In this document: in pieces, positions 7,592 through 17,065 of the stretch
Layout: every line of letters begins with the position of its first letter
Numbering within the stretch: position 1 is the stretch's first letter
From: Sulfitobacter mediterraneus
GTDB taxonomy: Bacteria; Pseudomonadota; Alphaproteobacteria; Rhodobacterales; Rhodobacteraceae
Assembly: GCF_003054325.1 (NCBI RefSeq)
Contig: NZ_QBKU01000005.1
Span: 248,001-312,000 of the forward strand
Length of the DNA stretch: 64,000 nucleotides
Direction of reading: 5' to 3'
Program-made: the position numbers and the translations under genes
Notes under the pieces: model-generated
Seen by the model: only the letters and a program-made list of their open reading frames with translations
The model's database searches: none
What the model was told of the DNA's origin: nothing

Positions 7592-9019
7592 TTATTCAGC
7601 GGCCCAACCGGACACGGCTTTAACTTCGAGGAATTCCTCAAGGCCGAACACGCCACCTTCGCGGCCGTTGCCAGATTGTTTGTACCCGCCAAACGGTGAT
7701 CCCATGGCAAAACCCTGACCGTTGGTTTCCACCATACCAGAGCGCAAGCGGCGCGCCACGCGGCGGCGTTTTTCGGTGTCTTCGGTCTGGATGTAGTTGG
7801 TCAAACCGTAGGGTGTGTCGTTGGCAATTGCGATGGCTTCCTCTTCGGTCTCGAAGGGGATGATCGACAGAACCGGACCAAAGACTTCTTCCTGCGCGAT
7901 GGTCATGTCGTTGGTGACATCGGCAAAAACGGTTGGCTTCACGTAATAGCCACGGTTCAAACCGTCCGGACGGCCCAGGCCGCCTGCCACGAGACGCGCC
8001 TCGGACATGCCTTTTTCGATCAGGCCTTGGATCTTGTTGAATTGGGCCTCAGACACCACCGGACCGATGTGCTTGCCCTCTTCGGAGGCCGGGCCGACGT
8101 GGGTGTTGGTGGCCACGTCCGCGGCCATTTCCACGGCTTCGTCATAACGCGATTTGTGAACCAACATTCGCGTTGGCGCGTTGCAAGACTGACCGGAGTT
8201 GCGGAAGCAACGGATTGCGCCCGCTTTGGCTGCTTTGGGGTGCGCATCTTCAAAGATCACATTGGCGCCCTTGCCGCCCAGCTCAAGCGAGACACGCTTG
8301 AGCGTATCTGCCGCCGCCTTGGAGATCGCAATGCCTGCGCGGGTGGAGCCGGTGAAGCTGACCATGTCCACCTCTGGGTGGCTGGACAACTGGCTGCCGA
8401 CACCGGGGCCATCGCCATTGACGAGGTTGAACACGCCAGCAGGAAAACCGGCCTCATGCACGAACTCGGCAAACAGAACGCCGGACAACGGTGCAATCTC
8501 GGATGGTTTCAGGATCACGGTGCACCCGGTCGCCATTGCCGGGATCGCCTTGAGGATGATCTGGTTCATTGGCCAGTTCCAAGGCGTGATCAGGGCGCAA
8601 ACGCCAATCGGCTCAAGCAGGGTCTTTTCGCTGGAGGTAAAGTCGCGTTCAAACGAGAAATCCTCAAACGCCTTGAGGAAGCCGTCGATGTGCCAGCTGC
8701 CCGCGCCAACCTGCTGGGCGCGGCTCAGATCAATGGGCGCACCCATTTCCTGCGACATCGCCTGTGCCATCTCTTCCTGACGGGCGATATAGACCTCTTT
8801 CAGCTTTTCGATCAGGCGGGTCCGCTCTTCTTTGGAGGTTTGCGACCAGCTGTCGAAAGCGGCACGCGCAGCAGCGACAGCCGAGTCGGTGTCCGCCTGC
8901 CCGCCAAGCGAGATGACAGCGCATTGTTCTTCGGTCGAGGGGTTGATGACGGCATAGTCATTGGCCGCTGCTGGCGCGACCCACTGGCCATTGATGTAGA
9001 ACTCTTTTTTCTCGAGCAT
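7592..9019 (-). CDS. Aldehyde dehydrogenase, NAD(P)-dependent
   Basis: A 475-residue single-domain ALDH that oxidises an aldehyde to the acid. The sequence shows TPWNWPMNQI in the coenzyme site, FTGSTRAG, the general-base motif LELGGKGANVIF, and the nucleophile motif NSGQSCNAPTRM with the catalytic cysteine. The final part has EEVFGPVLS and GGYKQSGNGREGG. It resembles broad aldehyde dehydrogenases related to the betaine-aldehyde and succinate-semialdehyde groups, but substrate cannot be assigned. The start at 9019 is preceded by AAAGGATTT. It is transcribed divergently from the peroxiredoxin gene and has its own terminator at 7542-7566. Confidence 0.9.
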   Translation of the reverse strand: MLEKKEFYINGQWVAPAAANDYAVINPSTEEQCAVISLGGQADTDSAVAAARAAFDSWSQTSKEERTRLIEKLKEVYIARQEEMAQAMSQEMGAPIDLSRAQQVGAGSWHIDGFLKAFEDFSFERDFTSSEKTLLEPIGVCALITPWNWPMNQIILKAIPAMATGCTVILKPSEIAPLSGVLFAEFVHEAGFPAGVFNLVNGDGPGVGSQLSSHPEVDMVSFTGSTRAGIAISKAAADTLKRVSLELGGKGANVIFEDAHPKAAKAGAIRCFRNSGQSCNAPTRMLVHKSRYDEAVEMAADVATNTHVGPASEEGKHIGPVVSEAQFNKIQGLIEKGMSEARLVAGGLGRPDGLNRGYYVKPTVFADVTNDMTIAQEEVFGPVLSIIPFETEEEAIAIANDTPYGLTNYIQTEDTEKRRRVARRLRSGMVETNGQGFAMGSPFGGYKQSGNGREGGVFGLEEFLEVKAVSGWAAE

Positions 9020-9181
9020 GACAGAAATCCTTTATTTCGTTGATGCAACAGGGTCCGTCCCTGACGAAATCTGCGCCACTTTGTCACTGAGCATGTGGTG
9101 CTGCAAGAGAGGGGATGCAACTGGACTTAAGAATTATTACATCATGCATACAGCATTCTGACAATTACCCCGGAGGATACC

Positions 9182-9835
9182 ATGGGTTTGCGCATTAACG
9201 ACACTATTCCCAATCTTACTGTCGAAACCGATCAAGGCAGCATTTCCTTGCATGACTGGATTGGCGACAGCTGGGCGATCCTGTTTTCCCACCCCAAAGA
9301 TTTCACGCCCGTTTGCACCACCGAATTTGGCGCCGTTGCGCAGCTGGCGGATGAATGGGCCAAGCGCGGCACCAAAGTGATCGGCGTTAGCGTCGATGGT
9401 GTTGAGGACCACAAGAAATGGAAGGGCGACATTGAAAAGGTAGCCGGGGCCAAGGCCGGTTTCCCAATTATCGCAGACACCGGTTTGGAAGTTTCCAAAG
9501 CCTTCGACATGCTACCAGCAGAGGCCTATCTGCCCGACGGCCGCACGCCAGCCGACAGCGCCACGGTGCGGTCGGTTTTTATCATCGGCCCGGACAAACA
9601 GTTAAAACTGTCGATGACCTATCCGATGACCGTTGGCCGCAACTTTGCCGAAGTGTTGCGGGCGCTGGATGGCTTGCAGATGTCCACAGGCAATGGCGTG
9701 GCAACTCCGGCCAACTGGAATGTCGGTGATGACGTTATCATTCCGCCAACCGTTTCCAACGACGATGCAAAAGCCAAGTTTGGCGAGTTCACAACAGTTC
9801 TGCCCTACCTGCGCACAACCAAAGCGCCGGGCTGA
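9182..9835 (+). CDS. 1-Cys (Prx6-type) peroxiredoxin
   Basis: A 217-residue cytoplasmic thiol peroxidase. The peroxidatic motif SHPKDFTPVCTTEFG puts the active cysteine at residue 45, and VRSVFIIGPD carries the conserved arginine. The long C-terminal extension (to WNVGDDVIIPP) and the absence of a resolving cysteine fit the Prx6 class, which reduces H2O2 and organic hydroperoxides. GGAGGATACC precedes the ATG. Its stop lies two bases from the end of the convergent fkbM-type gene. An 8-bp hairpin (GTCGAAGT...ACTTCGAC, 9841-9865) just beyond may mark the mRNA end. Confidence 0.9.
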   Translation: MGLRINDTIPNLTVETDQGSISLHDWIGDSWAILFSHPKDFTPVCTTEFGAVAQLADEWAKRGTKVIGVSVDGVEDHKKWKGDIEKVAGAKAGFPIIADTGLEVSKAFDMLPAEAYLPDGRTPADSATVRSVFIIGPDKQLKLSMTYPMTVGRNFAEVLRALDGLQMSTGNGVATPANWNVGDDVIIPPTVSNDDAKAKFGEFTTVLPYLRTTKAPG

Positions 9836-9837
9836 TC

Positions 9838-10629
9838 CTAGTCGAAGTTGAGCTCTGACTTCGACAACAGCAACAACGGATAATTTCGCGCGGTGGGCCT
9901 GTCTACCGCGCGGAACCGCGCCGCACGGCCCCGGCGCATCGCATACATATGCGTGTAGCCAAGCGCCTGCGCCGCATCCAGCGCCGGACTGCTGCCGTCT
10001 TGAACAGATCGGCGGTCCACTTCGATCCCCAAGACAGGGCTGTGATCGGACAATGTCTGTGCTGCGCCGCGGATCACCTCTGGCTCGTGCCCTTCGACAT
10101 CGATCTTCATGAAGGTGATGCGTTTGCCGTCTAATGGCAGCTGCATCTCGTCCAATGCATTCAGTTGCAACGCAACCTTTTCATCCAACGGGTTGCCATT
10201 TGTCGCGCTTGCACCTGTGCCACCCAGATTGAAGGCCGGTTGGATCACCTCCAACACATGCGACCGATCAGACAGCCCCACGGGATGAACGGTGACATTG
10301 GGCCGTAAACGGGCGTTGATCCTGAGCAGATCCAGCGCCTTTTCGTTCGGCTCAAAGGCGTGAACATGGTCAAACACACCGGCAAAGTTCACCGCGTGAT
10401 TGCCAATATTTGCGCCCACATCCAGACATATCCCGCCCTTCTCCAATTGTGGAAACACATGCCGTTCCAATGCCGACAACTCGCGGTGCGCAAAACGCCC
10501 GTCGAGGTGGATCTTGGCGGTGATCAGATCAAAGGCATACCCAGCCAGCGCAGGCCGCCCCGCATCTTGGTGCGAACGGACCGCAGAGAGCATCAAATGC
10601 TTAAACAAGGCGCGGTAGAGAAAGTTCAT
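9838..10629 (-). CDS. FkbM-family methyltransferase
   Basis: A 263-residue SAM-dependent methyltransferase. CLDVGANIGNHAVNFA is motif I, HAFEPNEKALDLLRIN follows, and ITFMKIDVEGHEPEVIRGA is the FkbM signature. Members O-methylate sugars, polyketides or other small molecules. No carbohydrate cluster surrounds it, so the substrate is unknown. The open frame extends to 10848 and would overlap the end of pnp, so I place the start at the ATG at 10629, where the fold begins (MNFLYRALFKHL); its ribosome site is weak. The pnp terminator at 10735-10761 separates it from pnp. Confidence 0.78.
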   Translation of the reverse strand: MNFLYRALFKHLMLSAVRSHQDAGRPALAGYAFDLITAKIHLDGRFAHRELSALERHVFPQLEKGGICLDVGANIGNHAVNFAGVFDHVHAFEPNEKALDLLRINARLRPNVTVHPVGLSDRSHVLEVIQPAFNLGGTGASATNGNPLDEKVALQLNALDEMQLPLDGKRITFMKIDVEGHEPEVIRGAAQTLSDHSPVLGIEVDRRSVQDGSSPALDAAQALGYTHMYAMRRGRAARFRAVDRPTARNYPLLLLSKSELNFD

Positions 10630-10734
10630 GGGAAATGAGTAAGGAGCGGGATTCCGCTTGGCAAGTATTAGGTTTGCTGCACAACCGCTGGTTTTCCACG
10701 GGCGTAAAATCAGTAAAATCAACGGCCAAACAGC

Positions 10735-10761
10735 AAAAAGCCCCGATGTTTCCATCGGGGC
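10735..10761 (-). terminator. Rho-independent terminator of pnp
   Basis: On the minus strand GCCCCGATG-GAAA-CATCGGGGC makes a perfect 9-bp stem followed by TTTTTGC, starting 32 bases after the pnp stop. Confidence 0.85.
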
Positions 10762-10792
10762 CTTTCCAAAGATTTTCAGAACAAAGAGAGGA

Positions 10793-12928
10793 TCAATCCT
10801 CTGCTTTTTCTTCTTTCTTAACTTCTTCGCCAGTTTCCTGATCCACAACTTTCATGGACAGGCGCACCTTGCCGCGATCGTCAAAGCCCAAAAGCTTCAC
10901 TTTCACTTCCTGGCCTTCCTTCAGAACGTCCGAAGGATGGTTCAAGCGGCGGTTTTCGATCTGGGACACATGCACCAGACCGTCGCGCTTGCCAAAGAAG
11001 TTCACGAACGCACCGAAGTCGACGATTTTCACAACCGTACCGGTGTAAACCATGCCTTCTTCTGGCTCTGCCACGATCGAATGGATCATGTCGTAAGCTT
11101 TCTTGATGCTGTCGCCGTTTGGCGACGCAATCTTGATGATGCCTTCGTCGTTGATGTCGACTTTGGCGCCGGACACTTCAACGATCTCACGGATCACTTT
11201 ACCGCCCGAACCGATCACTTCGCGGATTTTGTCCGTTGGGATCTGCATGGTCTCGATGCGTGGTGCGTGAACAGAGAAATCTGCCGCGCCGGAGATGGCT
11301 TTGTTCATCTCACCAAGGATATGGATCCGGCCTTCTTTGGCCTGTGCCAGTGCCTTTTCCATGATCTCTGGTGTGATGCCTGCGATCTTGATGTCCATCT
11401 GCAAGGAGGTGATCCCCGCTTCGGTACCGGCCACTTTAAAGTCCATATCACCAAGGTGATCTTCGTCGCCCAGAATGTCGGACAGGATCGCATATGATCC
11501 GTCTTCTTCGAGGATCAGACCCATCGCAACACCGGCCACAGCCGATTTCAGCGGAACACCCGCGTCCATCATCGACAGAGAGCCACCGCAGACAGACGCC
11601 ATAGAAGACGAGCCGTTGGATTCGGTGATCTCGGACACAACGCGGATGGTGTAGGGGAAGTCGGTTGCCGCAGGCAGAACCGCCTGAAGCGCACGCCATG
11701 CCAACTTGCCATGACCAATTTCGCGGCGGCCGGGAGGGCCCACGCGGCCAACTTCACCCACCGAATAGGGAGGGAAGTTATAATGCAGCAGGAAGTTGGA
11801 TTTGAAGTTGCCATGCAGCGCGTCAATGAACTGTTCGTCGTCACCGGTGCCCAGCGTGGTCACAACCAGACCCTGAGTTTCGCCGCGTGTGAACAAGGCA
11901 GAGCCGTGCGTCCGGGGCAGCAAACCTGTTTGCGAAACGATATCGCGGATCTCGTCGGTGTTACGACCATCGATACGCTTGCCGGTTTTCACAACGTCAC
12001 CGCGCAGGATGGAGGCCTCAAGACCTTTCATCGCAGAACCGAGGTTGGCGTCGGAAAGTTGCTCTTCGCTCAGCGCGGCTTTGATGGTGTCGCGGGCAGC
12101 AGAAACAGCGGCGGTGCGCTCTTGCTTGTCGGCGATTGCAAATGCGGCACGCATTTCTTTTTCGCCAGCTTTGGCCACGGCTGCGGACAGATCAGAGTAG
12201 TCAACCGGCTGGAAGTCAAACGGCTCTTTCGCGGCGTCTTCGGCCAGATCGATGATCAGGTCGATGACAGGCTGGATGCTGTCATGTGCGAACTTCACAG
12301 CGCCGAGCATTTCTTCTTCGGTCAGCTCGTAGGCTTCGGATTCAACCATCATCACGGCGTCTTTGGTGCCGGCCACAACCAGATCCAAACGCTGTTCTGG
12401 GTTCAGGCGCAGGTCCTGCATATCGTCAACTGTTGGGTTCAGGATGTATTCACCATCCTCGAAGCCAACGCGCGCGCAGGCGATTGGGCCCATGAACGGC
12501 GCGCCAGAAATGGTCAACGCGGCAGAGGCGGCGATCATCGCAACCATGTCCGGGTCGTTAACCAGATCGTGAGACAGAACCGTACACATCACCAGAACTT
12601 CGTTTTTGAAGCCGGGGACAAACAGCGGACGGATCGGACGGTCGATCAGGCGGGCTGTCAGAGTTTCTTTCTCGGTGGGGCGTGCCTCACGTTTGAAAAA
12701 ACCGCCTGGCACTTTACCGGCGGCATAGTATTTCTCTTGGTAGTGGACGGTCAGCGGGAAAAAGTCCTGACCGGGCTTTTGCTGGCGTGCGAAGGTGACG
12801 TTTGCCATCACGCTGGTTTCGCCCAGCGTTGCGATGACAGAACCGTCTGCCTGACGGGCCACTTTACCTGTTTCCAGTGTCAGCGTCTCTTCGCCCCACT
12901 GAATGGATTTTGTCGTTACATTAAACAT
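10793..12928 (-). CDS. pnp: Polyribonucleotide nucleotidyltransferase (PNPase)
   Basis: A 711-residue full-length PNPase, the phosphorolytic 3'-5' exoribonuclease of mRNA decay that works with RNase E in a degradosome. Two RNase PH cores are present: [22 protein letters not shown] in the first, and [20 protein letters not shown] with [20 protein letters not shown] in the second. An all-alpha linker joins them. Then come a KH domain ([15 protein letters not shown]) and an S1 domain ([19 protein letters not shown]...DGLVHVSQI), ending in an acidic/lysine-rich tail. AGGAAAC precedes the ATG. It follows rpsO in the classical order, but rpsO has its own terminator and the pnp leader carries several hairpins (12945-13015). 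Confidence 0.98.
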   Translation of the reverse strand: MFNVTTKSIQWGEETLTLETGKVARQADGSVIATLGETSVMANVTFARQQKPGQDFFPLTVHYQEKYYAAGKVPGGFFKREARPTEKETLTARLIDRPIRPLFVPGFKNEVLVMCTVLSHDLVNDPDMVAMIAASAALTISGAPFMGPIACARVGFEDGEYILNPTVDDMQDLRLNPEQRLDLVVAGTKDAVMMVESEAYELTEEEMLGAVKFAHDSIQPVIDLIIDLAEDAAKEPFDFQPVDYSDLSAAVAKAGEKEMRAAFAIADKQERTAAVSAARDTIKAALSEEQLSDANLGSAMKGLEASILRGDVVKTGKRIDGRNTDEIRDIVSQTGLLPRTHGSALFTRGETQGLVVTTLGTGDDEQFIDALHGNFKSNFLLHYNFPPYSVGEVGRVGPPGRREIGHGKLAWRALQAVLPAATDFPYTIRVVSEITESNGSSSMASVCGGSLSMMDAGVPLKSAVAGVAMGLILEEDGSYAILSDILGDEDHLGDMDFKVAGTEAGITSLQMDIKIAGITPEIMEKALAQAKEGRIHILGEMNKAISGAADFSVHAPRIETMQIPTDKIREVIGSGGKVIREIVEVSGAKVDINDEGIIKIASPNGDSIKKAYDMIHSIVAEPEEGMVYTGTVVKIVDFGAFVNFFGKRDGLVHVSQIENRRLNHPSDVLKEGQEVKVKLLGFDDRGKVRLSMKVVDQETGEEVKKEEKAED

Positions 12929-12944
12929 CTACGTTTCCTGTGTT

Positions 12945-13015
12945 GGCCAATTGGCCTTTGCATAGGGGGCGAATTCCCCCTGACCTCGGTATCTTCTTTG
13001 TCAGGCGCTGAGGTC
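12945..13015 (-). promoter_or_regulatory. Structured pnp leader
   Basis: Three inverted repeats lie directly upstream of the pnp ribosome site: GGCCAATTGGCC (12945-12956), AGGGGG-CGAATT-CCCCCT (12964-12981), and GACCTC (12982-12987) paired with GAGGTC (13010-13015). In enterobacteria a pnp leader hairpin is cut by RNase III and gives PNPase autocontrol; a comparable role here is inference. The remaining gene-free stretch 12929-13275 holds the rpsO terminator and otherwise nothing I can recognise. Confidence 0.5.
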
Positions 13016-13220
13016 CGGGCGCCGGCTTTCAGATTGCGGGGGCATACAGGTTTTTTGGTGCAATGGAAAGCCTTGTGAATATGCGCAATACGGGCGGCCA
13101 AGGCGGGCGGTGGGGGGTGGTTTGATTTGTTCGGCTTCAACTGGCCGGATTTGTTCTTTCCGGGGAAGCCACTTCGGAATTTTCGAAAAACCCGGGGCCG
13201 CGCGGCACAGCGCCCGCAAC

Positions 13221-13250
13221 AAAAAACGCCCGGCTTGAACCGGGCGTTTT
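13221..13250 (-). terminator. Rho-independent terminator of rpsO
   Basis: Minus strand AAAACGCCCGG-TTCAAG-CCGGGCGTTTT followed by further T residues, 25 bases beyond the rpsO stop. Confidence 0.88.
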
Positions 13251-13275
13251 AAGTAACTCTGAGATGCGGCTGCGC

Positions 13276-13545
13276 TTAGCGGCGCAGACCCAGACGTTTG
13301 ATCAGGTCCTGATAACGGGCCTCATCTTTGCCTTTGACATAGTCCAGCAGCTTACGGCGCGTCGCGACCATTTTCAAAAGGCCACGGCGACCGTGGTTGT
13401 CTTTTTTGTGGGTCTTGAAGTGCTCTGTCAGCGTGGCAATACGCGAGCTCAGAACAGCAACCTGTACTTCGGGCGAACCTGTGTCGCCTTCTTTGGTGCC
13501 GAAATCTTTCATCACGCGTGCTTTTTCTTCGGGCGTAATCGACAT
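13276..13545 (-). CDS. rpsO: 30S ribosomal protein S15
   Basis: An 89-residue protein of exactly the expected length for S15, which binds the central domain of 16S rRNA early in 30S assembly. [46 protein letters not shown] and the C-terminal LIKRLGLRR are diagnostic. The open frame runs further upstream, but the ATG at 13545 has AAGGAGACCCCG before it and gives the canonical N-terminus MSITPEEK. It is followed by its own terminator and then pnp. The 200 bases upstream (13546-13746) must hold its promoter; no clear -35/-10 pair stands out. Confidence 0.98.
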   Translation of the reverse strand: MSITPEEKARVMKDFGTKEGDTGSPEVQVAVLSSRIATLTEHFKTHKKDNHGRRGLLKMVATRRKLLDYVKGKDEARYQDLIKRLGLRR

Positions 13546-13746
13546 CGGGGTCTCCTTCATAGGATAAAGTGAAAAGGAATGGCGCAGGCCGGGATGTCGT
13601 CCAGCGCAGGCCCATGGAGATACCGCCCCCCGATGGGAATCAGCAGGCGATGGGCGCGTATAGGAAATCCGGAGGAGTTTGGCAAAGGGTATCTTCGTAC
13701 ACCGCTTGGCTTGTTGCACACCATTCAACGCTGTTCGCGTTCTACG

Positions 13747-14256
13747 TCAAACAGGCGCAAACCCCAGATCCCGCGCCACGCTGAGCGGGATAAGGGCAAG
13801 ATCAGCTTCGGCCAGTGGGGCTGGCCCGCCAATTTGCGCCATCACGCGATCCCCCATCCGGACCTGCAACTGGCCGGTTTCTTCTGGGTCTTCTTGGATG
13901 TGAACTTGCGGTTCTGGCACGCTTGCATCGCTGTCGTCCCAGACAAAAACCAAGGCATCCTCGGCTGGCTCAAAGTCATGGATTTGCGCGGTTTGATCCT
14001 GCGCAATCCAATCGGCAGCATTTGCCGCAATTTCCGGCACAGGCGATGCGGCGTCTGGCGTCGCGGTTTGCGTCTGGGTCTGGGTCAAACAGGCTTGGCT
14101 TTGGTCCTGCTTCACGCTTTGAACCTCGTCCACTGCAACCACCTCGGCGGGCGCCACGGTGCCAACGCTTAACGCACTCATCAATCCGGCCATCCCAAAC
14201 ATATGCTTCCCGATCCGCTTGCCCATTTGCGCCGGCCCGTTTCCGGGTACCAGCAT
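13747..14256 (-). CDS. Acidic, probably secreted protein of unknown function
   Basis: A 169-residue protein I do not recognise. The N-terminal region (GKRIGKHMFGMAGLMSALSVGTVAPA, in two blocks) looks like a positively charged segment plus hydrophobic stretch, so export is possible. Residues 55-75 are rich in Thr, Gln and Pro. The C-terminal half is acidic, with FEPAEDALVFVWDDSD and then VRMGDRVMAQIGG. This pattern recalls short beta modules in RTX-like calcium-binding proteins of marine alphaproteobacteria, but that is only a resemblance. ATGs at 14256, 14226 and 14202 are all possible starts and none has a strong ribosome site. It lies upstream of rpsO on the same strand. Confidence 0.5.
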   Translation of the reverse strand: MLVPGNGPAQMGKRIGKHMFGMAGLMSALSVGTVAPAEVVAVDEVQSVKQDQSQACLTQTQTQTATPDAASPVPEIAANAADWIAQDQTAQIHDFEPAEDALVFVWDDSDASVPEPQVHIQEDPEETGQLQVRMGDRVMAQIGGPAPLAEADLALIPLSVARDLGFAPV

Positions 14257-14312
14257 TCAAACCGCTTGGTAGCTTGGGGAGGTTAATACGCCTCTAAGGC
14301 GGGCCGGTTTAT

Positions 14313-14819
14313 TCAGGTCCAGGGCACGGGCTGCTGCACATAAGGCAGGTAAAGCGGATGTTTGGGGTGGCCTTCTTTGGACAAGCCCAGATGGAACAGC
14401 GGCTTTGGCCCTGATCTGAGCATATCCGCGACGACCAAACCGCGATCTTGATGCGCGCCATGCACGCCCCAGGCTGCGATGATGCGGTCCGCCCATTCGG
14501 CACCATCCTTTAATATTTCGTCATTTTGCGGGCCTACGGGATCTGAGGCTGCCTTCATGTCGCGCGGGTCTGTGGCCCGCCAAGCAAAGATGTTGGTCAC
14601 ACGAAACCCGCCAAAGCCCAGCGTCCGCGCCCGTCTTTCACAGCGTTCAACCGTTGGATCGTTCTGCACCTCGGTTGCTGTCGACGGGTTCAACATCACA
14701 AACATCACCCGCTCGGTACCTGCGTCCCAGACACGGCTGAGGCTATAGCGATACCGCTCGCAGTCAGAATAGACCGCCGTGGAGGGCGCATCGCCCTTGG
14801 TATGGCTGCGGGTGATCAC
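14313..14819 (-). CDS. DUF1643 domain protein
   Basis: A 168-residue protein matching the DUF1643 pattern: RYRYSLSRVWD, FVMLNPSTATEVQNDPTVERC, FGGFRVTNIFAWRATDP and a C-terminal GHPKHPLYLPY. Function is unknown for the family; members are small soluble proteins. An ATG-initiated frame would start at 14936 inside truB. I prefer the GTG at 14819, eight bases after the truB stop with CTGAGG upstream, because the domain starts right there. It is the last gene of an rbfA-DUF2233-truB-DUF1643 minus-strand string and is probably co-transcribed with truB. Confidence 0.78.
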   Translation of the reverse strand: MITRSHTKGDAPSTAVYSDCERYRYSLSRVWDAGTERVMFVMLNPSTATEVQNDPTVERCERRARTLGFGGFRVTNIFAWRATDPRDMKAASDPVGPQNDEILKDGAEWADRIIAAWGVHGAHQDRGLVVADMLRSGPKPLFHLGLSKEGHPKHPLYLPYVQQPVPWT

Positions 14820-14826
14820 CGCGGCC

Positions 14827-15732
14827 TCAGGTGTTGAACACGCGGGAGGGGTGCAATTCGCCCGATTTGAACCGCCCAACGGCAACGGCCTTGCCCTCAA
14901 AAGAGGCCCAGCATTCATCGCCGTATTCCACGTCATGGGCGATCACCATGCCGGGATTACCATTGCGCAATCGCGTGGCCCCTTCGGCACTGGCCTTGAC
15001 CTCGGGCAGATCACACAGGCCTTCTTCGAGTGGTAGCAGATGTTCGTCCAACTCGGGCGTGCGAGCCATTTCCTCAATCTGCTCGATTGTCAGGCCCTTG
15101 GCGGCCTCAAACGGGCCGGACCAGATGCGGCGCAACTCGCGCACATGGCCATAACAGCCCAAAGCCTCGCCCAGATCCCGCGCGATAGACCGGACATAAC
15201 CGCCCTTGCCGCAGACCATCTCAAGCGTCACATGATCGGCATCGGGCCGGTCGGTCAACAACAGGCTTTCCACAAACAAGGGCCGCGCCGCCAGATCCAT
15301 CTCTTCGCCGTCACGGGCGCGCTTATAGGCACGCTCCCCGTCGATTTTGACGGCGGAAAACTGCGGCGGCACCTGTTCAATGTCGCCGATAAACTGGCCA
15401 AGCGCCTCTTTGATCGCGGCATCATCGGGCCGCAGGTCAGACGTCTTGATCACTTCGCCTTCTGCGTCATCGGTATTGGTCGCCGCGCCCAGTGTGACAG
15501 TAAATTCATAAGCTTTCAGCGCATCGGTGATATAAGGAACCGTCTTGGTGGCTTCGCCCAAAGCCACGGCCAGAACACCGGTTGCATCCGGATCAAGGGT
15601 GCCTGCATGGCCCGCCTTCTTGGCGTCCAGCGCCCAACGGACCTTGTTTACCACTGCCGTCGATGTGGGCCCGGCGGGTTTGTCCACCACCAGCCATCCC
15701 GAGATATCCCGGCCTTTGCGTTTACGCGCCAT
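14827..15732 (-). CDS. truB: tRNA pseudouridine(55) synthase TruB
   Basis: A 301-residue enzyme that makes pseudouridine 55 in the T-loop of tRNAs. [17 protein letters not shown] opens the fold, [18 protein letters not shown] carries the catalytic aspartate, and [19 protein letters not shown] and a C-terminal PUA-like tail follow. Length and motif order are standard. It lies downstream of rbfA, a common bacterial neighbourhood linking ribosome and tRNA maturation, though here a DUF2233 gene intervenes. A short hairpin (CCTGCCC-AGA-GGGGCAGG, near 15783-15800) stands between it and that gene. Confidence 0.96.
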   Translation of the reverse strand: MARKRKGRDISGWLVVDKPAGPTSTAVVNKVRWALDAKKAGHAGTLDPDATGVLAVALGEATKTVPYITDALKAYEFTVTLGAATNTDDAEGEVIKTSDLRPDDAAIKEALGQFIGDIEQVPPQFSAVKIDGERAYKRARDGEEMDLAARPLFVESLLLTDRPDADHVTLEMVCGKGGYVRSIARDLGEALGCYGHVRELRRIWSGPFEAAKGLTIEQIEEMARTPELDEHLLPLEEGLCDLPEVKASAEGATRLRNGNPGMVIAHDVEYGDECWASFEGKAVAVGRFKSGELHPSRVFNT

Positions 15733-15827
15733 GTTTGCCCCTTACTCGCTGTGCGCCTGCGCTATACAGAGTGAGGACCGCCCTGCCCAGAGGGGCAGGC
15801 AAATAATCCAGAACCGATTGCGCGACG

Positions 15828-16565
15828 TTACTTCGCGCTCTCCACCACACCGATGATCGGGCCAAGCGGGGTAAACCCGGCATCATCCCGGCCAAGCCCC
15901 GGCGCACGGATACGCGAGACATTGCCATCGAGATAAAGCGCATTGGGCAGTTTCAGGTGATCGCGGAACAAGCTGCCAAACTCGTGAAAGGTGACTGTGT
16001 TGTCAGAAATGACAAAAACCGCCCGTTTGCCATCTGCCGATGTTCCAACCCCGTTGCGGATATAACGTGACGTGCTGTCCGGCAGGAAACGCGGATGCAA
16101 GGCCCCGTCAATCACCAACATCGGGCCCGATTGTGTGGCGCCATAACACTGGGGGTTCTGCGCCAGATAGGCGCTTGTCTCAAACACATCGGCGCGGCTT
16201 TCGCGCAGACACAGGATACCATTCGGGAGCAACCCGAAGTTGCCCGGACCCGCGCTTGATATCACCCGGCGCTGCTGCTGGCCTTGTTCAATGTAGTGAC
16301 CTACGGGCGCACGATCTTCATGGTACATGCCTGCGTTCATGGCAAAGCCCAGCTGTTTGCCCTGTTGGCGCAATACGCGGTCAATGCTGCCGAAATGACC
16401 GTAAAGCAGATCGTCACTGTCCCACAAAAACAGCCGCAGCTGTTCTTCGACGGGGGTCACTTCGCACAGGGTATAGGCATTGCCGTCGTAAGTTTCTTTG
16501 CGGCACTCCGCCGCCTGCGCCGCAGAGACGCACAGCAGCAGCGCAAATGCCGCCAGCCGGATCAT
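15828..16565 (-). CDS. Secreted phosphodiester-glycosidase-like (DUF2233/NAGPA) protein
   Basis: A 245-residue protein with a clear signal peptide ([19 protein letters not shown]). The mature part matches the DUF2233/NAGPA fold: [41 protein letters not shown] and the C-terminal [14 protein letters not shown]. In the mammalian homologue this fold removes N-acetylglucosamine from a mannose phosphodiester; bacterial relatives are thought to act on exported glycoconjugates. Periplasmic location is inferred. It overlaps rbfA by four bases, so it is translationally coupled to a ribosome-assembly factor although its own job is envelope-side. Confidence 0.85.
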   Translation of the reverse strand: MIRLAAFALLLCVSAAQAAECRKETYDGNAYTLCEVTPVEEQLRLFLWDSDDLLYGHFGSIDRVLRQQGKQLGFAMNAGMYHEDRAPVGHYIEQGQQQRRVISSAGPGNFGLLPNGILCLRESRADVFETSAYLAQNPQCYGATQSGPMLVIDGALHPRFLPDSTSRYIRNGVGTSADGKRAVFVISDNTVTFHEFGSLFRDHLKLPNALYLDGNVSRIRAPGLGRDDAGFTPLGPIIGVVESAK

Positions 16566-16978
16566 GCCTCGCCGATATCGTCCGGCGCATCTGCGTCGCG
16601 GCGCACGACCTCTTGGTTCAGCATACGGCGGGTTTCGTCCATCTGGTCAAAGGTCTGATCCAATTGAAACCGCAGATCTGGCGAAAACTTCAAAGTCAGC
16701 TTTTTCGCAACCATGCGGCGCAGCTCACCCTTGTTGCGGGCCAGCAGTTGCAAAACCTCGTCCTGCCCCTGACCGCCCAGCGGCAAAACATAGGCCGTCG
16801 CGATCTTGAGATCGGGTGAGGTACGCACCTCGCCCACAGTGATCGACATGCGGTTCAACTCGGGGTCATGCACATCCCCGCGCGCCAGCACCTCGGACAA
16901 AGCCCGGCGGATGGTTTCGCCCACACGAAGCTGGCGTTGCGACGGGCCGGGGCCCTCATGAAACTTGTTCTTTCCCAT
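16562..16978 (-). CDS. rbfA: Ribosome-binding factor A
   Basis: A 138-residue KH-like protein needed for late 30S maturation, processing the 5' end of 16S rRNA and helping cold growth. Diagnostic stretches are [39 protein letters not shown] and [14 protein letters not shown]. Two ATGs are available; 16978 (MGKNKF) has GGGGGT upstream and fits the family better than 16987. It heads the minus-strand string leading to truB and is divergent from dapB. Confidence 0.95.
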   Translation of the reverse strand: MGKNKFHEGPGPSQRQLRVGETIRRALSEVLARGDVHDPELNRMSITVGEVRTSPDLKIATAYVLPLGGQGQDEVLQLLARNKGELRRMVAKKLTLKFSPDLRFQLDQTFDQMDETRRMLNQEVVRRDADAPDDIGEA

Positions 16979-17065
16979 GACCCCCATCTAGTGCGTCCCA
17001 ATGGCTTTGCCAAGCGGGTGAAGGCAGGCTACACCCACGTCAAAGCGATGCAGGAGATCAAAGCC

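Noticed and set aside
11711..13078. 455-codon plus-strand open frame across pnp
   Set aside because: It lies opposite pnp, whose full-length PNPase domains are unmistakable. The frame has no ribosome site and low-complexity Arg/His/Phe composition typical of an antisense shadow.
13579..14172. 197-codon plus-strand frame opposite the acidic protein
   Set aside because: Arg/Pro/His-rich translation with no domain; the minus-strand frame has more protein-like composition.
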